A stretch of DNA of 64,000 bases from Mansonella perstans (Eukaryota; Nematoda; Chromadorea; Rhabditida; Onchocercidae), in assembly GCA_037074765.1 (NCBI GenBank), contig JBAMDO010000242.1, positions 16,071 through 80,070 of the forward strand. Reading direction: 5' to 3'. This document shows positions 50,642 to 63,298 of this stretch, piece after piece. The notes beneath the pieces were generated by a model that saw only the letters and a list, made by a program, of their open reading frames with translations, was not told the DNA's origin and ran no database searches. Position 1 is the stretch's first letter. Each line of letters starts with the position of its first letter. The translations under genes and the position numbers were made by a program.

Positions 50642-51246
50642 AACATAAATAAACAAATTACACTAATGAAGTAATCTTATTATTATTATCATCATTCATT
50701 CATTCATTCACTGCTAAATATTTAATAACATATGAATAAATTGAAAAAAAAAAATCTATAGTTGAAATCCTTAAAATTTTTTATGAAAAATTTTTAACAA
50801 ATTGACTGGTTTAAGGCAATCCAGACAATCAATGCTTTTTTTTTCTTTTTTTTTTTTTCATTCATTCAAGCAATTCCCACTCTTTGTCATGCGAAAAATT
50901 TTTATGGATCAATTTGAACAAAGAAAAAAGAATTCATTTTTTCCAGTAATGTCATTGCCTGTTTTCTTACACCATCTAACTTTCTTGTATCTTCAATAGC
51001 GGCAGTCTTTTATCGGAGATGAAAACAAAGGACGATTAAAAAGGTTCAGTATACTTCTAACATTTCCGCCATACATACAAAATTCACCGGTTTCGATATT
51101 GAGGTTATGAAAAAAAGAAAAAAGCAAAAATGGAATAAATCAATCAGGTATTGATTACATACACGAAAGGAAATAAATAAGAATATTCCATTGTCTTTTT
51201 TTTTTTTCGTTTTTTTTTCGTTTTTTTTTTTTTTTTTTTTTTTTTT
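50642..51246. other. AT-rich intergenic DNA and 3' flank of the Ski-family gene
   Basis: No gene seen. It holds T-rich homopolymers, the longest at 51198-51247, ending directly at the stop codon of the minus-strand Ski-family gene. The 3' UTR of that gene must run through this poly(T), which is poly(A) in the transcript. Confidence 0.5.
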
Positions 51247-54200
51247 TCAAGGAACTGGAACATTCGCTGCGTTCAATCCTTTCAGACCAACCAAAACAGT
51301 ACTACTAGCAAGTGCACTACGTAGAAGTACATTTTCACGGCGCAACTGTTCATTTTGATTCAGCAATAATTCTTTTTCACGCCGGAATTCCGCAGCCAAC
51401 AGCTTTGCAACCGATAAAACCGGTTCCTTCAATGTTTGATCTAATAATCTTTCCAACGGCGTTCCTGCAAAATAATTCATCTTTTCTTTATTTCCTTTCA
51501 TACACAATAGATATTAGGTACATATACAAATAAACACATCATATATGTACATATTTATTTAAAGAAATGACAGATCCGCCAACAATGTAGCAGAAATAAA
51601 GACTGCAAACTAACTTTTTAAAAATTTTTTTTTTCGCAGATAAAAAGCAAATTCGTTCAAATATGATACCTGTTTTGCTAGTCGTACATGTTGTTATATC
51701 TAAATTGGTAGTAGAAGACACTGGCGCACCTTTACTGGAAAAATCTCTATCGGTGACGACCACATGCTGTCTCATATCAGTAGTTGATTTATTGCTATTT
51801 ATCACTGGTACCGATGAAAGCGAAGACGACTGTGTCTCGCAAATAGATTTCCATCGAATATCCGATGTAATATGGGACGAAGGATTTGTAGGAAGAGGTC
51901 TATACGGTTCCGTTAGAGGTAGTTGTGAGGTAACAAACTGTAGTGCAAGAAGTGACTGCAACTGAGGACTTATCAATGGTGTTACAGATGATTGACCAGT
52001 ATAACAACCGTTTGCACCAACGACTGGTACCTGTAAGGGAAGAATAGAAGAATTCTGGGTTACCGCAGCTGAAGAAGCTGTTGAAGTGGCGGTTAAAGCT
52101 GTTGCTAAAACGGCTGTCGTTTGAGCAGCAGTATTGAGTTTCAAAATATGTTGGCTAAATTCATTCACTGATTGCATCGATGATGTAGGAATAATCGTTG
52201 GATCAATTCCATTTCCAACTCCAACTTCGACTGCAACTTCAGCTTCAGTTCCAATTTCAGCAGATTTTGCTGATGTTGTCGTCGTCAGATTAGCTACTTT
52301 TGAACAAGTGCCATTTTCAACTGTCTGGAAAAACTGGAAAAGTTAGAAGTACAAAAATGAGAGATTAAAAATAATTCCATTTAAAAAAGAATATAATTCC
52401 TTCTGTTTATGTCCTTTAAAAAATCAAGAATTTTGCTTAATTTTCCTCTAAAAGTTACATATATTTATAACAGTCAAAGTATTCCTTTGAAATGATTCGT
52501 ACTTTCTGTTAAAATTATAATTATTTACAAATATCAAATTCCAATAACTATATAATTAGTCAATCCTATTATTTTGGTTTAACCAAATTAATGGTTTTAA
52601 AATTCCAAATGAAATATTATATTTAACTTAGCAATCTGTAATCGCACTTTCTCTACTAGATGAAAGAAAGGGACATGATAAACAGATACAACATATCAAA
52701 TTGCCCAATCAATCATTTGAATCTAGCTAAATTATTGGTTCTAAAATTTAAAATGAGCCAAATTAATTTGCCCATTTCCTTTGCTACCATACAATTATAC
52801 AAGTCTTTTTTCCTAACTGAAAATGTTTATTGTCGTTTCTTTTTATTTTCGAAATAGAAAAATTGAAAGGAAATGATAGAAGAAAACAAAAATAATTTAT
52901 ATGTTTTCTGTCCTTTTGGAATATTTATCACTTGCTTTACCATTTTGTTGATTTTATTAACAATGATTTTCATTATATCTTTATAATGATACCATAAATT
53001 TTTCTTTGATCGATAAGCTTTTATTCATCTTTTGTTCTTTACCTTTCCTTTTAAAATTTTTAATTTAAATAAATTTTCCATATCTCTTTTAGTTTTTTTT
53101 TTTTTTTTTCTTGCTTTTATCAAACAAAAAAAAAAAAAAAGATTGGAAAGGAAACAAGAAAGATTCATCAATTTAATTTTTAGATAGAGGTGAAGGAGTG
53201 TTCCATCATGATGTAATAAATCACAATCATTTATGAAATGAAATCGAATATTGAGAAAGTCTTTACAAAATAGTTAAAAATTAAAACTTTCGGAGAGATC
53301 CCACAAATATAATAATTTTCAGAGAAATATTTTGAAAGAAAAAAAAAAGTAGAAAAAGACTTTGTCAAAACTTTATAAAAATAATTGATAGTATAAAAAA
53401 AGAAGAAAAAAACCCTTCAAAAAGATATTTAAAAAAAAAAAGTGAGAGGAAGAGAGAGAGAGAGAGAGAAAGAGAAAGTAAAAATAGGGAAAATACATTT
53501 TAACCAGAAATTCTCAATCGCTATTTAATTATAAGCTGATTATTATCAGTGGGAAAATTATTGTTGTCAAAAGGATTAAACATTGATCAAATATTATGAT
53601 AAGTACAATTTACTATATTTCCTATTACAATTGTTAATTACCAATGACACATACAGATTTGTTATAACTTGTTGTTAATTTGTGGCAATTTAATTTATAA
53701 ACAACAATTAAATTTTAATTCATATACTACTTTACTTATTTAAATATTTATTTCAAAAACAAAACAAAAAAAAAAAAAGATAAAACAAATTAAATCAGAA
53801 ATAAAAAAAAGGCTTGTAAAAAAAAAAAAAAAAATTTTTATAAAAAATTATTGAAATACTTTAAATTAACATGATTGAAAGGCTTTTCAAATAATAATAA
53901 TAATACTTTTAGCCTTATTAAAACAATAATACTAACTAATGATTCACTCATTTTTCTTCTTTCTTATTTTTTGAATAAATAATTTTTATCGTAATCAAGG
54001 AGAGAAAATGACAAGTTCTGAATGAAAAAAAAAAAAAGAAGCGAATAATTAATTCTATCCCTTTTGCCTTCAATATTTCTAGGCATAAATTGTACGATTA
54101 AATTGTAGCTGTAATCGATGGTGATAATGACAATGATAATTTATTAAATTGTAGCTGTAATCGATGGTGATAATGACAGTGATAATTTATTAAATTGTAG

Positions 54201-57142
54201 CTGTAATCGATGGTGATAATGACAATGATAATTTATTAAATTGTAGCTGTAATCGATGGTGATAATGACAGTGATAATTTATTAAATTGCAGTTGTAATT
54301 GATGATGATAATGATAATGACGATAATTTGATGATAAGTGTAAAACTCATACTTCACCTGCTCTTGCCTTTTATCCATTTTAAACATAATTCACCTGTTC
54401 TTGCCTTTTATCCATTTAAACGATGAATGTTACACATTTGTAGTACTAAACTTGTACTTTACAATTGTTAGCTAAGCTATAAAAGTTTACTTAGTTGTTT
54501 AGTTTAGGCTTATACAAATATAAGTATCTGCGTGTCTGTACGTGTGTGCCTGCGTGCCTGTCTATATCACTCATCAGGTAATTTTTTTTTTCATATTTAA
54601 AATTTTTTTGATAAAAAAAATAGGACAAATTCTGGCTTTAATTTTTTTTTTTTCCCCAATACTTTCTTTTCTTTTTTTCCCCCAAACCCTATACACTATT
54701 TACTAATTCATTTAACTTTATTAGCACAAAAAAAAAAAAAAAAAAAAAAAAAAAAGAAAGGAAAAAGGAAAAAAAAAATTAAAGCAAAAAAAAAAACAAA
54801 AAAGTAAGCAATTTTCATGAACTATAGCTGCTATAGCTATCCATCAAAAAGAATTTTTTGGGGAAAAAAAAAAATCCATTTAAAATACATGCAAGAAATA
54901 AAATGCAAAGTACGGAATTAAAACCAGTATAAAATTTTTTTTTATCACAAACAAAACAAAACTCTTTCCTTTTTCTTTCTTACTTCTAACCTTTACTATC
55001 ATTGAATTTTTTTTTTCTTTCTTTTTTGTAACCCCACTCTCTCATTCTCCCTCTCTCTCTCTCTCTCTCTCTCTTCCATTCTTTGTCTCTTTTTCTTTCT
55101 ATTTCATATTTTAAAAATTTCATTTTCATTCGATAAGAAGAAACAAACAGTATGTAGATAGGATAGATGATGAAGATGGAAAGTAAACAATTCTCACTGT
55201 ACAGCGTCCAATCGTCTGTTATCAGCAAACAGAGAAGAATGAATAATGAATGAAACGTGATATGATAATATCCATCACCATTAAACGTTGAAAAATTTTT
55301 CAACAACTGAACTATATTTATTTCATTGAATAGAAAACATTTATTAAATGTTTCTAATTTTGAAACAATTTCTTTTCAAAATTAAAAATTAAAATTTCAT
55401 GAATTATTTATATGTAGTGAAAATTTAAAAGTTTAAAATTAAATTTGAAATTCTCCCTTTTTTGTTAGAAGAAAACAAAGAATTATTTAAATTTTCAAAA
55501 CTACTTTTTTTTTTATCCAAGAAACAATCAATCTAATCTAATTTTTAGTTTAAAATATATCATTATACCTAATGATAGTTAAATTTTAATGTTCAATATT
55601 CAATGATCAATGATCAGTGATCATTGATCATTGAATAGTTAATGATAGAAAATGACCATGCGACAGAAAGAAGACCGATACTTTCTTCTCAACTATATCT
55701 CATAGTAAGAAATATATATCTATACGGCTAATAGAGCAAATTTACACTTTGTTAAAATTAAAATATCAAAATGAAGAAAAGAAATTTTTAAAATAAAAAA
55801 AACTTACAAACATTAAAATAATAATTAATTTATGATTAAATTCAAAAAAGAAAAAAAAAATAAGACAATATCTTTATAACTAAATGATAGCTAATTTTGA
55901 CTAAAAAAAGGAAAATATACCGTGAAAGTATGAGAAGCTGAACGTTTTCCAAGACGTATCGGTGGATACTTGTATAATTCAAGTTTCTGCAATGCTTTCA
56001 CATCATCTTCGTATGATTCCGGTAAATGCAAATAATGTCGCCAATTCGATGAATCAAAACCCCAATGACAAATACGACGAATTTGTTGAATGGAATGTGA
56101 ATGTGAGACAAATTTTTCGCCGGTAAAAAGTAATTTACATTGAGTACATTCAATTTGCTCATCCGTATCTAACATTAGCATCAATGTACCGGTACAACCA
56201 TCAAAACAATCATGCATTACTGGAATAGCATCAATTTGATATGCTTCATCTGTTCCTGTTCCTGTTGTTGCTGTCATTGTTGATGTACGAGTTGCTAAAC
56301 GATAACCATTACATTGTGGTAATAATTTTGCAACCAATCGTTCCGCATCACTTTTTGTTACTAAACCACAACTATCTGCTGTCATTGGCATAACACCAGC
56401 TAATTTTAACGTTTCCAATTGTTGTTGACTTGCAACTGATATATGAATATTTAAATTAACAAATAATTCATTGATTTCATTGATTGCAACGTCACGTAAT
56501 ACAACGCTTATTATTTGTGGGAAACATAAGCGGCATTCACCACCAATTACAAAGCAATAAATTAAATGACCATTTAAACGTGTACTTTTAAGTGATGATG
56601 AGATATGATCAGATGGTAGTAATAATGGACTTGGTTGAATTGGTAATACACCATGAAAACGTGATGATAATTCATCTAGTAAAATATCATCCGTTGTTGA
56701 AATTAATTCTGCAACTGAATTCATCGATAAATTATTTGATGTTACTGCTGCTGATATCGCTGCTGTCGTTATTGGTGCTGCTACTGCTGTTGTTGTTGTT
56801 GTAGTTGATGCTGCTGCTGTTGTTGTAGTTGATGCTACTATTGTTGTTGTTGTAGTTGATGATGATGATGATGATGATGATGATGACGATGATGACGATG
56901 TTGTTGAAAATGTTGCTAACATAATGAAATTGGATAAATTCAAACAATTATTGAATGATAATATACTGATCTTTCCACTTGATATATGTTCCCTTCTAAT
57001 CTTATCATTACAATCAATCCACCGTTTATCATATCCAGTTATTGCTACTGCTGCTGCTGTTGCTCCTGTTGTTGTTGTTGCTGTTGCTGCTACTGCTATT
57101 GTTATTGTTACTGTTGTTGTTGCTGCTGCTACTGCTGCTACT

Positions 57143-57173
<31 letters not shown>

Positions 57174-57198
57174 CCTGTGTTGTTGTTGTTGTTGGTGC

Positions 57199-57232
<34 letters not shown>

Positions 57233-57393
57233 ACTGCTACTGTTGTTGTTGTTGTTGCTATTACTGCTATTGCTTCACCGGTTCCACCAATTTTGATTGT
57301 TAAAAATGACAACGACGACGATGATGATGACAATGACAGAGCTCGAAGCACCATACAACGACGGTTATCCGTCGAGAGACACACCCACAACAC
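51247..57393 (-). CDS. daf-5: Ski/Sno family transcriptional co-regulator (DAF-5-like), at least 3 exons
   Basis: Nuclear co-regulator that in other animals binds SMADs in TGF-beta signalling; DAF-5 is the nematode member, acting in dauer control. Exon A ends at 55921 and holds both signature domains. The Dachshund-homology domain includes CFPQIISVVLRD, SQQQLETLKLAGVMPMTADS and CGLVTKSDAERL. The SMAD4-binding segment includes HDCFDGCTGTL, ECTQCKLLFTGEKFVSHSHS and RICHWGFDSSNWRHYLHL, with Cys/His zinc ligands. Exon B (52324-51670) is Ser/Thr/Ala-rich. Exon C (51464-51247) is a leucine-zipper coiled coil (RREKELLLNQNEQLRREN), ending NAANVPVP. Junctions are in phase. The start is uncertain: the frame is open to an ATG at 57393 (781 residues) through a triplet repeat, but the ATG at 56922 (624 residues, MLATFSTTS) is equally likely. 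A further 5' exon is possible. Confidence 0.87.
54100..54330. repeat. 46-bp tandem repeat, four units plus a degenerate fifth
   Basis: Unit starts aaattgtagctgtaatcgat and ends gataatttatt. Units alternate between gacaatg and gacagtg, so the array may have grown as a 92-bp dimer. The fifth copy is diverged. Confidence 0.9.
55598..55636. repeat. Perfect 19-bp palindrome with one-base centre
   Basis: Left arm attcaatgatcaatgatca, centre g, and a right arm that is its exact reverse complement. It is built from TGATCA/ATTGATC steps and would form a near loop-less hairpin or cruciform. Confidence 0.9.
57041..57262. repeat. Triplet (TGC/TGT/TAC) microsatellite in the 5' part of the Ski-family ORF
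   Basis: About 220 bp of TGC, TGT and TAC/TAT triplets. On the minus strand it reads as poly-Ala/Thr/Val in the frame continuous with the Ski domains. In other frames it gives poly-Leu, poly-Val or poly-Cys ORFs, which are artefacts. A related TTG/TGC/GAT run at 56782-56900 encodes the Thr/Ser-rich N-terminal segment. Confidence 0.85.
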
Positions 57394-59091
57394 TGATCCC
57401 GTTCATTTGGCATACACTGACAGACATTGACATACACTGACATACACCACACCGATATTACAACATGATACCACCCTCTCTCTCTCTCTCTCTCTTTCTC
57501 TTTCTCTCTCTCTATTATCCCTCCCATCCACCCACTCATCTATTCCTTTCTAGCCTATTTTTTTTTCAACAAACATTGCATCGAAATATTGTATAAATTT
57601 AAGAGAAATAGAGAAATAAAAAGATTGAAAAGACATCAAATGTTTGCACTCTTTGCAAGCACATCTATTTTCTATCATTCATTCTATTTTCTCTCTTTCT
57701 CTCTCCCTCTCCCTTTCTCTTTGCTCTCTTGTTTTTTCTTTTTTCCTCTTTCCTTACCAGACACCTGGAATGCGCATATATGTCTGGATTGTCTATGTAT
57801 GTTCGATGTATGTCTACTTATATTTACTAATAAGATTGAGAGAGAGAGAGACAGAAGAAGAGAGAGAGAAAGAGAGAGAGAGAGGTATGGAAGGGATATC
57901 AGAAGAGAACGACTAGACGGCGATATGTCTGCATGTAACGAGATCTGGCAACAAAGTATGTCCGCGTGTTTGTCTGTCTCTTACATACACACATATATAC
58001 ACACATGGACAGACAGGTAGACACACACACACACACACCTATATAGAACATGCATATATTTTAGAGGTACATAAATAGCTGCTGATTCGTATAGCCAGAA
58101 TAAAATTCGCGGAAAAGCGGGGGGAATAATTTTGAGAGAGAGAGAGAGAGAGAAATTAGTGTATGAAAAGGTCAAATGTATTTCTACGCTCATAAAAAAA
58201 AATTAGTTGTTGCAGTCATTTTGAAACGTTAATTAATATATCCATTAATTACTTTTCCTCAAATGTCACATTGTTCAAAAAAAAAAAAAAAAAAAAAAGC
58301 AAATTGTCCAAAAAATGGAACAGAAAAGAAGGATAGCAAAAAGGTCACGGATTAATTGCGGTTTGTTGTGGTAATATATTTGGCTAATCGATCTTCTACC
58401 TAATCACTTCCACAAAAACTCTTCACTTTTTCTATCAATCAAATTTTAGTATCAGTAAATGATTTAAGAGTTATTCTCAGCATACTGATAATAATGATAA
58501 GTGATAAAAGTACAAGAAATATTCCCTTAATAGTATCATTTCTATCACTTCTTTTCCTTCTATCTCTCTCTCTCTCTTTTTTTTTTTTTTTTTTGTCTCT
58601 AAATATAACGATTAATGAAAGATCAATTTTATTGGAATACGCAAATATACATTGTAGAAAATATAATTAAAATTTAAAATTTAAAAAAAAAAAAAAAAAA
58701 TGAAAAATTTTGCTAAATTTATTATTCTATTAATAAATGAAGAAATAATCAATAATTAGGATATGTTACAATAATGATAAGAATGTATCATTTTATTATC
58801 ATTGATAATAATGATGATAATGAATGAATGAATGATTGATTCTATTTAATGTTTAAGATTTTGTACTATTAATAAATAATGAGAAGAAATAAAGCAAAAA
58901 AAAAAAGGGCAACTTGTCCAGTTCAATTTAATCAAATATTATCGATTGTGTGTTGTTGCCCTAACAAAAACAAAAAAAAAAAAAAAAAAAAAAAGAAAAA
59001 AAAAAGGAAAAAAAAAAAAAGAGATGAATTCGGCGAAGTACTACCCGGTGCCATTTTAATATGAACGGAAAAAAAAAAATATTCAATTTTT

Positions 59092-59126
<35 letters not shown>

Positions 59127-59430
59127 AACTTTTTTTTTTAATTTCAATTAAGAATAAAGAAAAAAAAAAAAAAAAAAGAAGAGAGGGAATGAATGTTGCA
59201 CAAAATGAAGGATTTTTTTTTTTTTTCCATTTCTATATAGCAGATGCTTCTTCCTACTTTTTTTTTTTTTTTTTGCTTCTTTTCCTCTGCCTTTTTTTTT
59301 ATGACATTAAGATTAGTTATGTTGATAATGATAATGATAAGAGTGATTGATGATAATGATAAGAGTGATCGATGATTATGATTCACTGATGATAGTGATT
59401 CAGAAAATTCCAATTATATGATGATGTTGT
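57394..59430. other. Microsatellite-rich DNA upstream of the Ski-family gene
   Basis: No gene supported. It has CT runs (57476-57515), GA runs (57837-57882 and 58135-58152), a CA run (58021-58038) and several A/T homopolymers (for example 58277-58297 and 58976-58995). Promoter or 5' UTR sequence of the minus-strand gene is expected here, but I see no clear element. Confidence 0.5.
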
Positions 59431-59439
59431 TTGTCTTGA

Positions 59440-59890
59440 TATTATTGGTGGCATTCATGTTTGATGATGTTGATGATATGGTGTTGGTGATGCTGATTAA
59501 AATGATAGCAGCAGTTAAATGATGATGTTGGTGATATTGATGGTGTTATTGGTATTAGTGATGTCGGTGGTATTCATGGTATTGGTACTGTTATAGTTAT
59601 CGGTGGTGTGGTATGTTGTGGTACTGTAATGTTCATGGTGTAGGTGGTGTTGTTGGTAGCGTTAGTGGTATCGTTGGTGTTCATGGTGTTCATGGTATTG
59701 ATAGCGTTGCTATTGTCATGGTGTTGATAGCGTTACGGTTGTTGGTAGTGTTAATGGTGTCGGCGGTGTTCATGGTGTTCATGGTATTAATAGCCTTGCT
59801 ACTGTCATGATTTTGATAGCGTTTGTACTGTCACGGTAATGGTACTTTACGGTTTTTGTTAGTTTTGTGATATTGGTAATATTGTGGTGT
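59440..59890. repeat. Degenerate GGTGTT/GTTCATGGT minisatellite
   Basis: Imperfect repeats of six to nine bases (ggtgtt, gttcat, ggtatt), with a higher-order unit of about 60-75 bp beginning gttcatggtgttcatggtat, seen near 59680 and 59768 and followed by tagcgtt or tagccttgct. The Val/Leu/Gly-rich ORF across it is an artefact. Confidence 0.75.
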
Positions 59891-62195
59891 CTATGATGTG
59901 ATGTGGTAGTTTGTTGTAATTGTTGTACGAGTGGTATATTTACCTAATCGATACGAATCGGTGATTTCCACTGGCATTGAATAAAATGGTAAAATGAATA
60001 AATGTGATTGATGAAAATATATGTCACCAGTCATCCCATTTCGACCTCATATCTCTTTATTACCGCTCAAATCCAAAAGAGACAGGCAAATATATAATTG
60101 AGAAATTTCAAACGAATAACAACAACAGCTTTGTTCGGTGCTGTGACGACTGTAATAATGGCCTTCTTCCAATGATCATCATTATATCCGGGAAAGGATC
60201 AGATAACAGGATATTGATGACACGGGATTTAATCCAGAGATTTGATAGTGAAATTATCTGGATGTAAATACAAAGAACGATTTAGCTATTTAAAACGGGG
60301 AATTAGGGGAAAAAAAAAAATGAAATATTTCTAGTTTCTCATCTATTCTTTCCTTTCTCTCTTTTTTTTTTCTCCATTACATTAATAATGATTATCAGAA
60401 TAAAAAATCAAATGAATCGAAATGAATTGATCAGTTTGTTAAAAAAAAGAAAATTTAAAATTTCTCACCAAAGAATGGTTAATGTATAATTACACGTAAT
60501 AATATTTTCATATTTATATTTCATAAGCAAATAAATCATTATTTTCCTTATTGATCGATCAATTGAATAACTTTGTGATATGAAAACTTTTTGTAATTTT
60601 TCAAAAAATCCCTTACTATTTATCATCATTTAATAATTTCAAAAAAAAAAATTTTTTTTTTTTTTTTCATTCTACACAATACATGAAAGATATATTTAAA
60701 AAATTGTGATAATACTTTAATTGTTAAATTTTTTTTGTCAACTTGATCACTTTTATGATACTGTTGTGTAGATAGATGCACTTTACAACAAAATATCATA
60801 TTACTATCGTATACGACAAACATTTTGAAGATATTATAGAAATTGTACTTTCAACATTTTTTATTTGTTTCCAAACAATCAATAAACTTATTTGTGCACT
60901 TAATGCTCATTAAATCAAGTTGAAGTTTCAGTAGCAGTCAATGATTGATCATTATTTCTCATAAATAAAATATGAAAAGAATTTTAATTTAAAAAATTTA
61001 ATATAATCATAAGTGATTTTTGTTCATATTATGATATTTACATGATGTATTATTTGTTTATAAATGTTTTATATGTATGGAATTGTAAAAATTTGATTGA
61101 TCAATCCTTTTAAAAAAAAAAAAAACACATTTGTTGTTTGTTGAAATGAATTCAGTAATAATGAATGAATGGACAAATTATTCAATCATATATATTCCCA
61201 CTGACCATTGGCTATGTTTCTTTTAATTGTTACTTTATTTTTTTTCTTGTATTCTTTGTCAATCTTTTTTTTTTTTTTTTTCACAAATTTTGTTGTCGCA
61301 TAAAATGTTTTCATTCAATTTGATAAAATATATGTTTGAATTTTTTTTTTTTTTTGCTATTTGCAATTCATTCATATTAATTTAAACAGTTATATCATTT
61401 AGTTGGAGGTTAATTGTTAAATGTTTTTAAGTATTTCGTTCAATGTATTTCATTCATTCATATTTTACCTTTCTTCCTTTTACAAACAATCAAATTAAAT
61501 TGTTAACAATTTTACTCTCACTTTGTTCCGTTCATCTTAATTATTTTCAAGTATAAAGCATGAATAATCAATCAATTAGTGCGTGGGAAAAATGAAAATT
61601 TAAATGAAAGTTTCATAAAATGAACTTTTTTTTTGTTAACAAAAACAAAAGTCCATTTAGAAAATTCAATAGAAGCAGCAGTTGTGTAAAAATTCTTTAA
61701 ATTTTTGCAAAAATTTTCAAATAAAAACAGATGAGCGAAACTACTTCTAGCTACTGCAACTACTACTGCCATTCTAAATGATCTGATGATAGTTAATGAG
61801 CCGTAATGATGATTATCGAAATGGTTGTGATGATGATGATGATGATGATGATTTTGTAATGTTTGTAAATGGAAGAGTAAAAAGCATAAACATTTCCTAA
61901 TCTATAAATAGTAATTAAAATAGAAAAAAAAAAGGGAAGATAGAGGAAGAGAGAGTGAAAAAAAAAAAAAAAGAATAAAAGAAGGATAAAATGATTGTTA
62001 TTTCAAAATTTATGATTTATGATTCAAAATTTTTGGTAAAATTTTATGAGCATTAAAAGACAAATATTTCAAATTTTAAGGTTATAGGTTAAACTAGTTT
62101 ATCAAATGTATTGTGTATGTTATGATTTTGTTTTGTTTTGTTTGTTTGACCTATTTTTTGTTGCGCAAAAAATGTTTCTTCAAAATAACATTTTG

Positions 62196-62230
<35 letters not shown>

Positions 62231-63066
62231 ATGGAGAAAGTTTAAAAACTTAAATTAAATAATTTTCTTTACCGTTATTATCGTATTATCTTTCTCCACT
62301 CATTTTGTTTTTTGTTTCATTCTTCACTAATTAGTTTATTAATTACATTAATAACTTTTCATCTATAATTATTAAAAATGAAAACTAATTGTATCAAAAA
62401 AAAGAAAGAAAGAAAGAAAGAAAGAGCAGCATAAATGCTATTAAAATTCTTCTTTTCTTTCTTATGCAAAATAATAAAATAAATCATTTTTGTGAAATTT
62501 TAAATTTTAAAAATAAAATTTTCTTGTCTAGTTTGTTTAATTTTAACTCAAAAATTTTTTTTTTTGTTTATTATTTTTCATATAAGCAAAATGAAAAAGC
62601 GAAAGAGAGAGAGAGAGAGAAAGAGAGAGATAAAAGGAAGGAAAAAAAAGGGAGAAGGAAAAGAAGAAGGAGAAAATAAAATAGTTTTATTGAGAAATGA
62701 ATATGTTAAAGAGAAATTATCCATTGCTTTTTTTTTTTCAACATTTCAAAGAATATAATATTTCTATTCATGCTTTACTACGATAACTAACTGAATAGAA
62801 GTGAATTATGAGCGATTGCTTAATCTTTGATACTTTAAAAATGAAACTTTTTATTGAACTAACAAGACAACAAAGAAACAAAGCGAGAGAGAGAGAGAGA
62901 GGGAAAAAGACAGGCACAAGATGCTAACATATAGATATAAATCAAATATCAAATAATCAAATCAACCGAGCAACCCAATTATCCTTTTCTTTTAATTCTA
63001 TTTTGTCAAACTTCTTTTATTCCCCCGAGTAGTGGTAATAAGCTCAACATCATATACCACTTTTCA
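59891..63066. other. AT-rich non-coding DNA
   Basis: No gene supported. A less repetitive island at 60010-60260 has an 87-codon ORF without recognisable domains. The rest holds homopolymers, a GT microsatellite (62201-62230), an AAAG run (62402-62424) and GA runs (62605-62630 and 62883-62901). Confidence 0.5.
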
Positions 63067-63298
63067 GTCAACCAACCAACCAACCAAACCAACCAACCAA
63101 CTAAACCAACCAACCAATCAACCAACCAAACCAACCAATCAAACGAACCAATCAAACGAACCAACCAACCAACCAATCAACCAACTAAACCAACCAACCA
63201 AACCAACCAACCAAACCAACCAACCAATCAATCAGCCAACCAATCAACGAACCAATCAATCAGTTAATTAAATTAATTAATCAATCAATCAATCAATT
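63067..63298. repeat. CCAA/CCAAA tandem repeat array
   Basis: About 230 bp of ccaaccaa units with spaced variants (ccaaacc, caatcaa, caaacgaacc). It translates as a repeated NQPTKPT-type peptide, but no gene context supports coding. It decays into aatcaatc at the right edge. Confidence 0.9.

Larger units (their letters stand above)
52325..55920 (-). other. 3.6 kb intron of the Ski-family gene
   Basis: Phase-0 intron between exons A and B. It contains many A/T homopolymers, a GA run at 53452-53469, the 46-bp tandem array at 54100-54330, a CT run near 55041-55073 and a perfect palindrome at 55598-55636. No additional in-phase exon was recognised. Confidence 0.6.

Noticed and set aside
56924..57430. 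Plus-strand ORFs of poly-Val/Ala, poly-Cys and poly-Leu
   Set aside because: They are antisense translations of the TGC/TGT triplet repeat in the Ski-family ORF and contain no domain.
59613..59810. Val/Gly-rich 65-codon ORF
   Set aside because: It is produced by the GGTGTT minisatellite and has no start context or homology.
63032..63271. 79-codon ORF of repeated NQPTKPT
   Set aside because: It is a product of the CCAA tandem array; no splice sites or flanking coding sequence.
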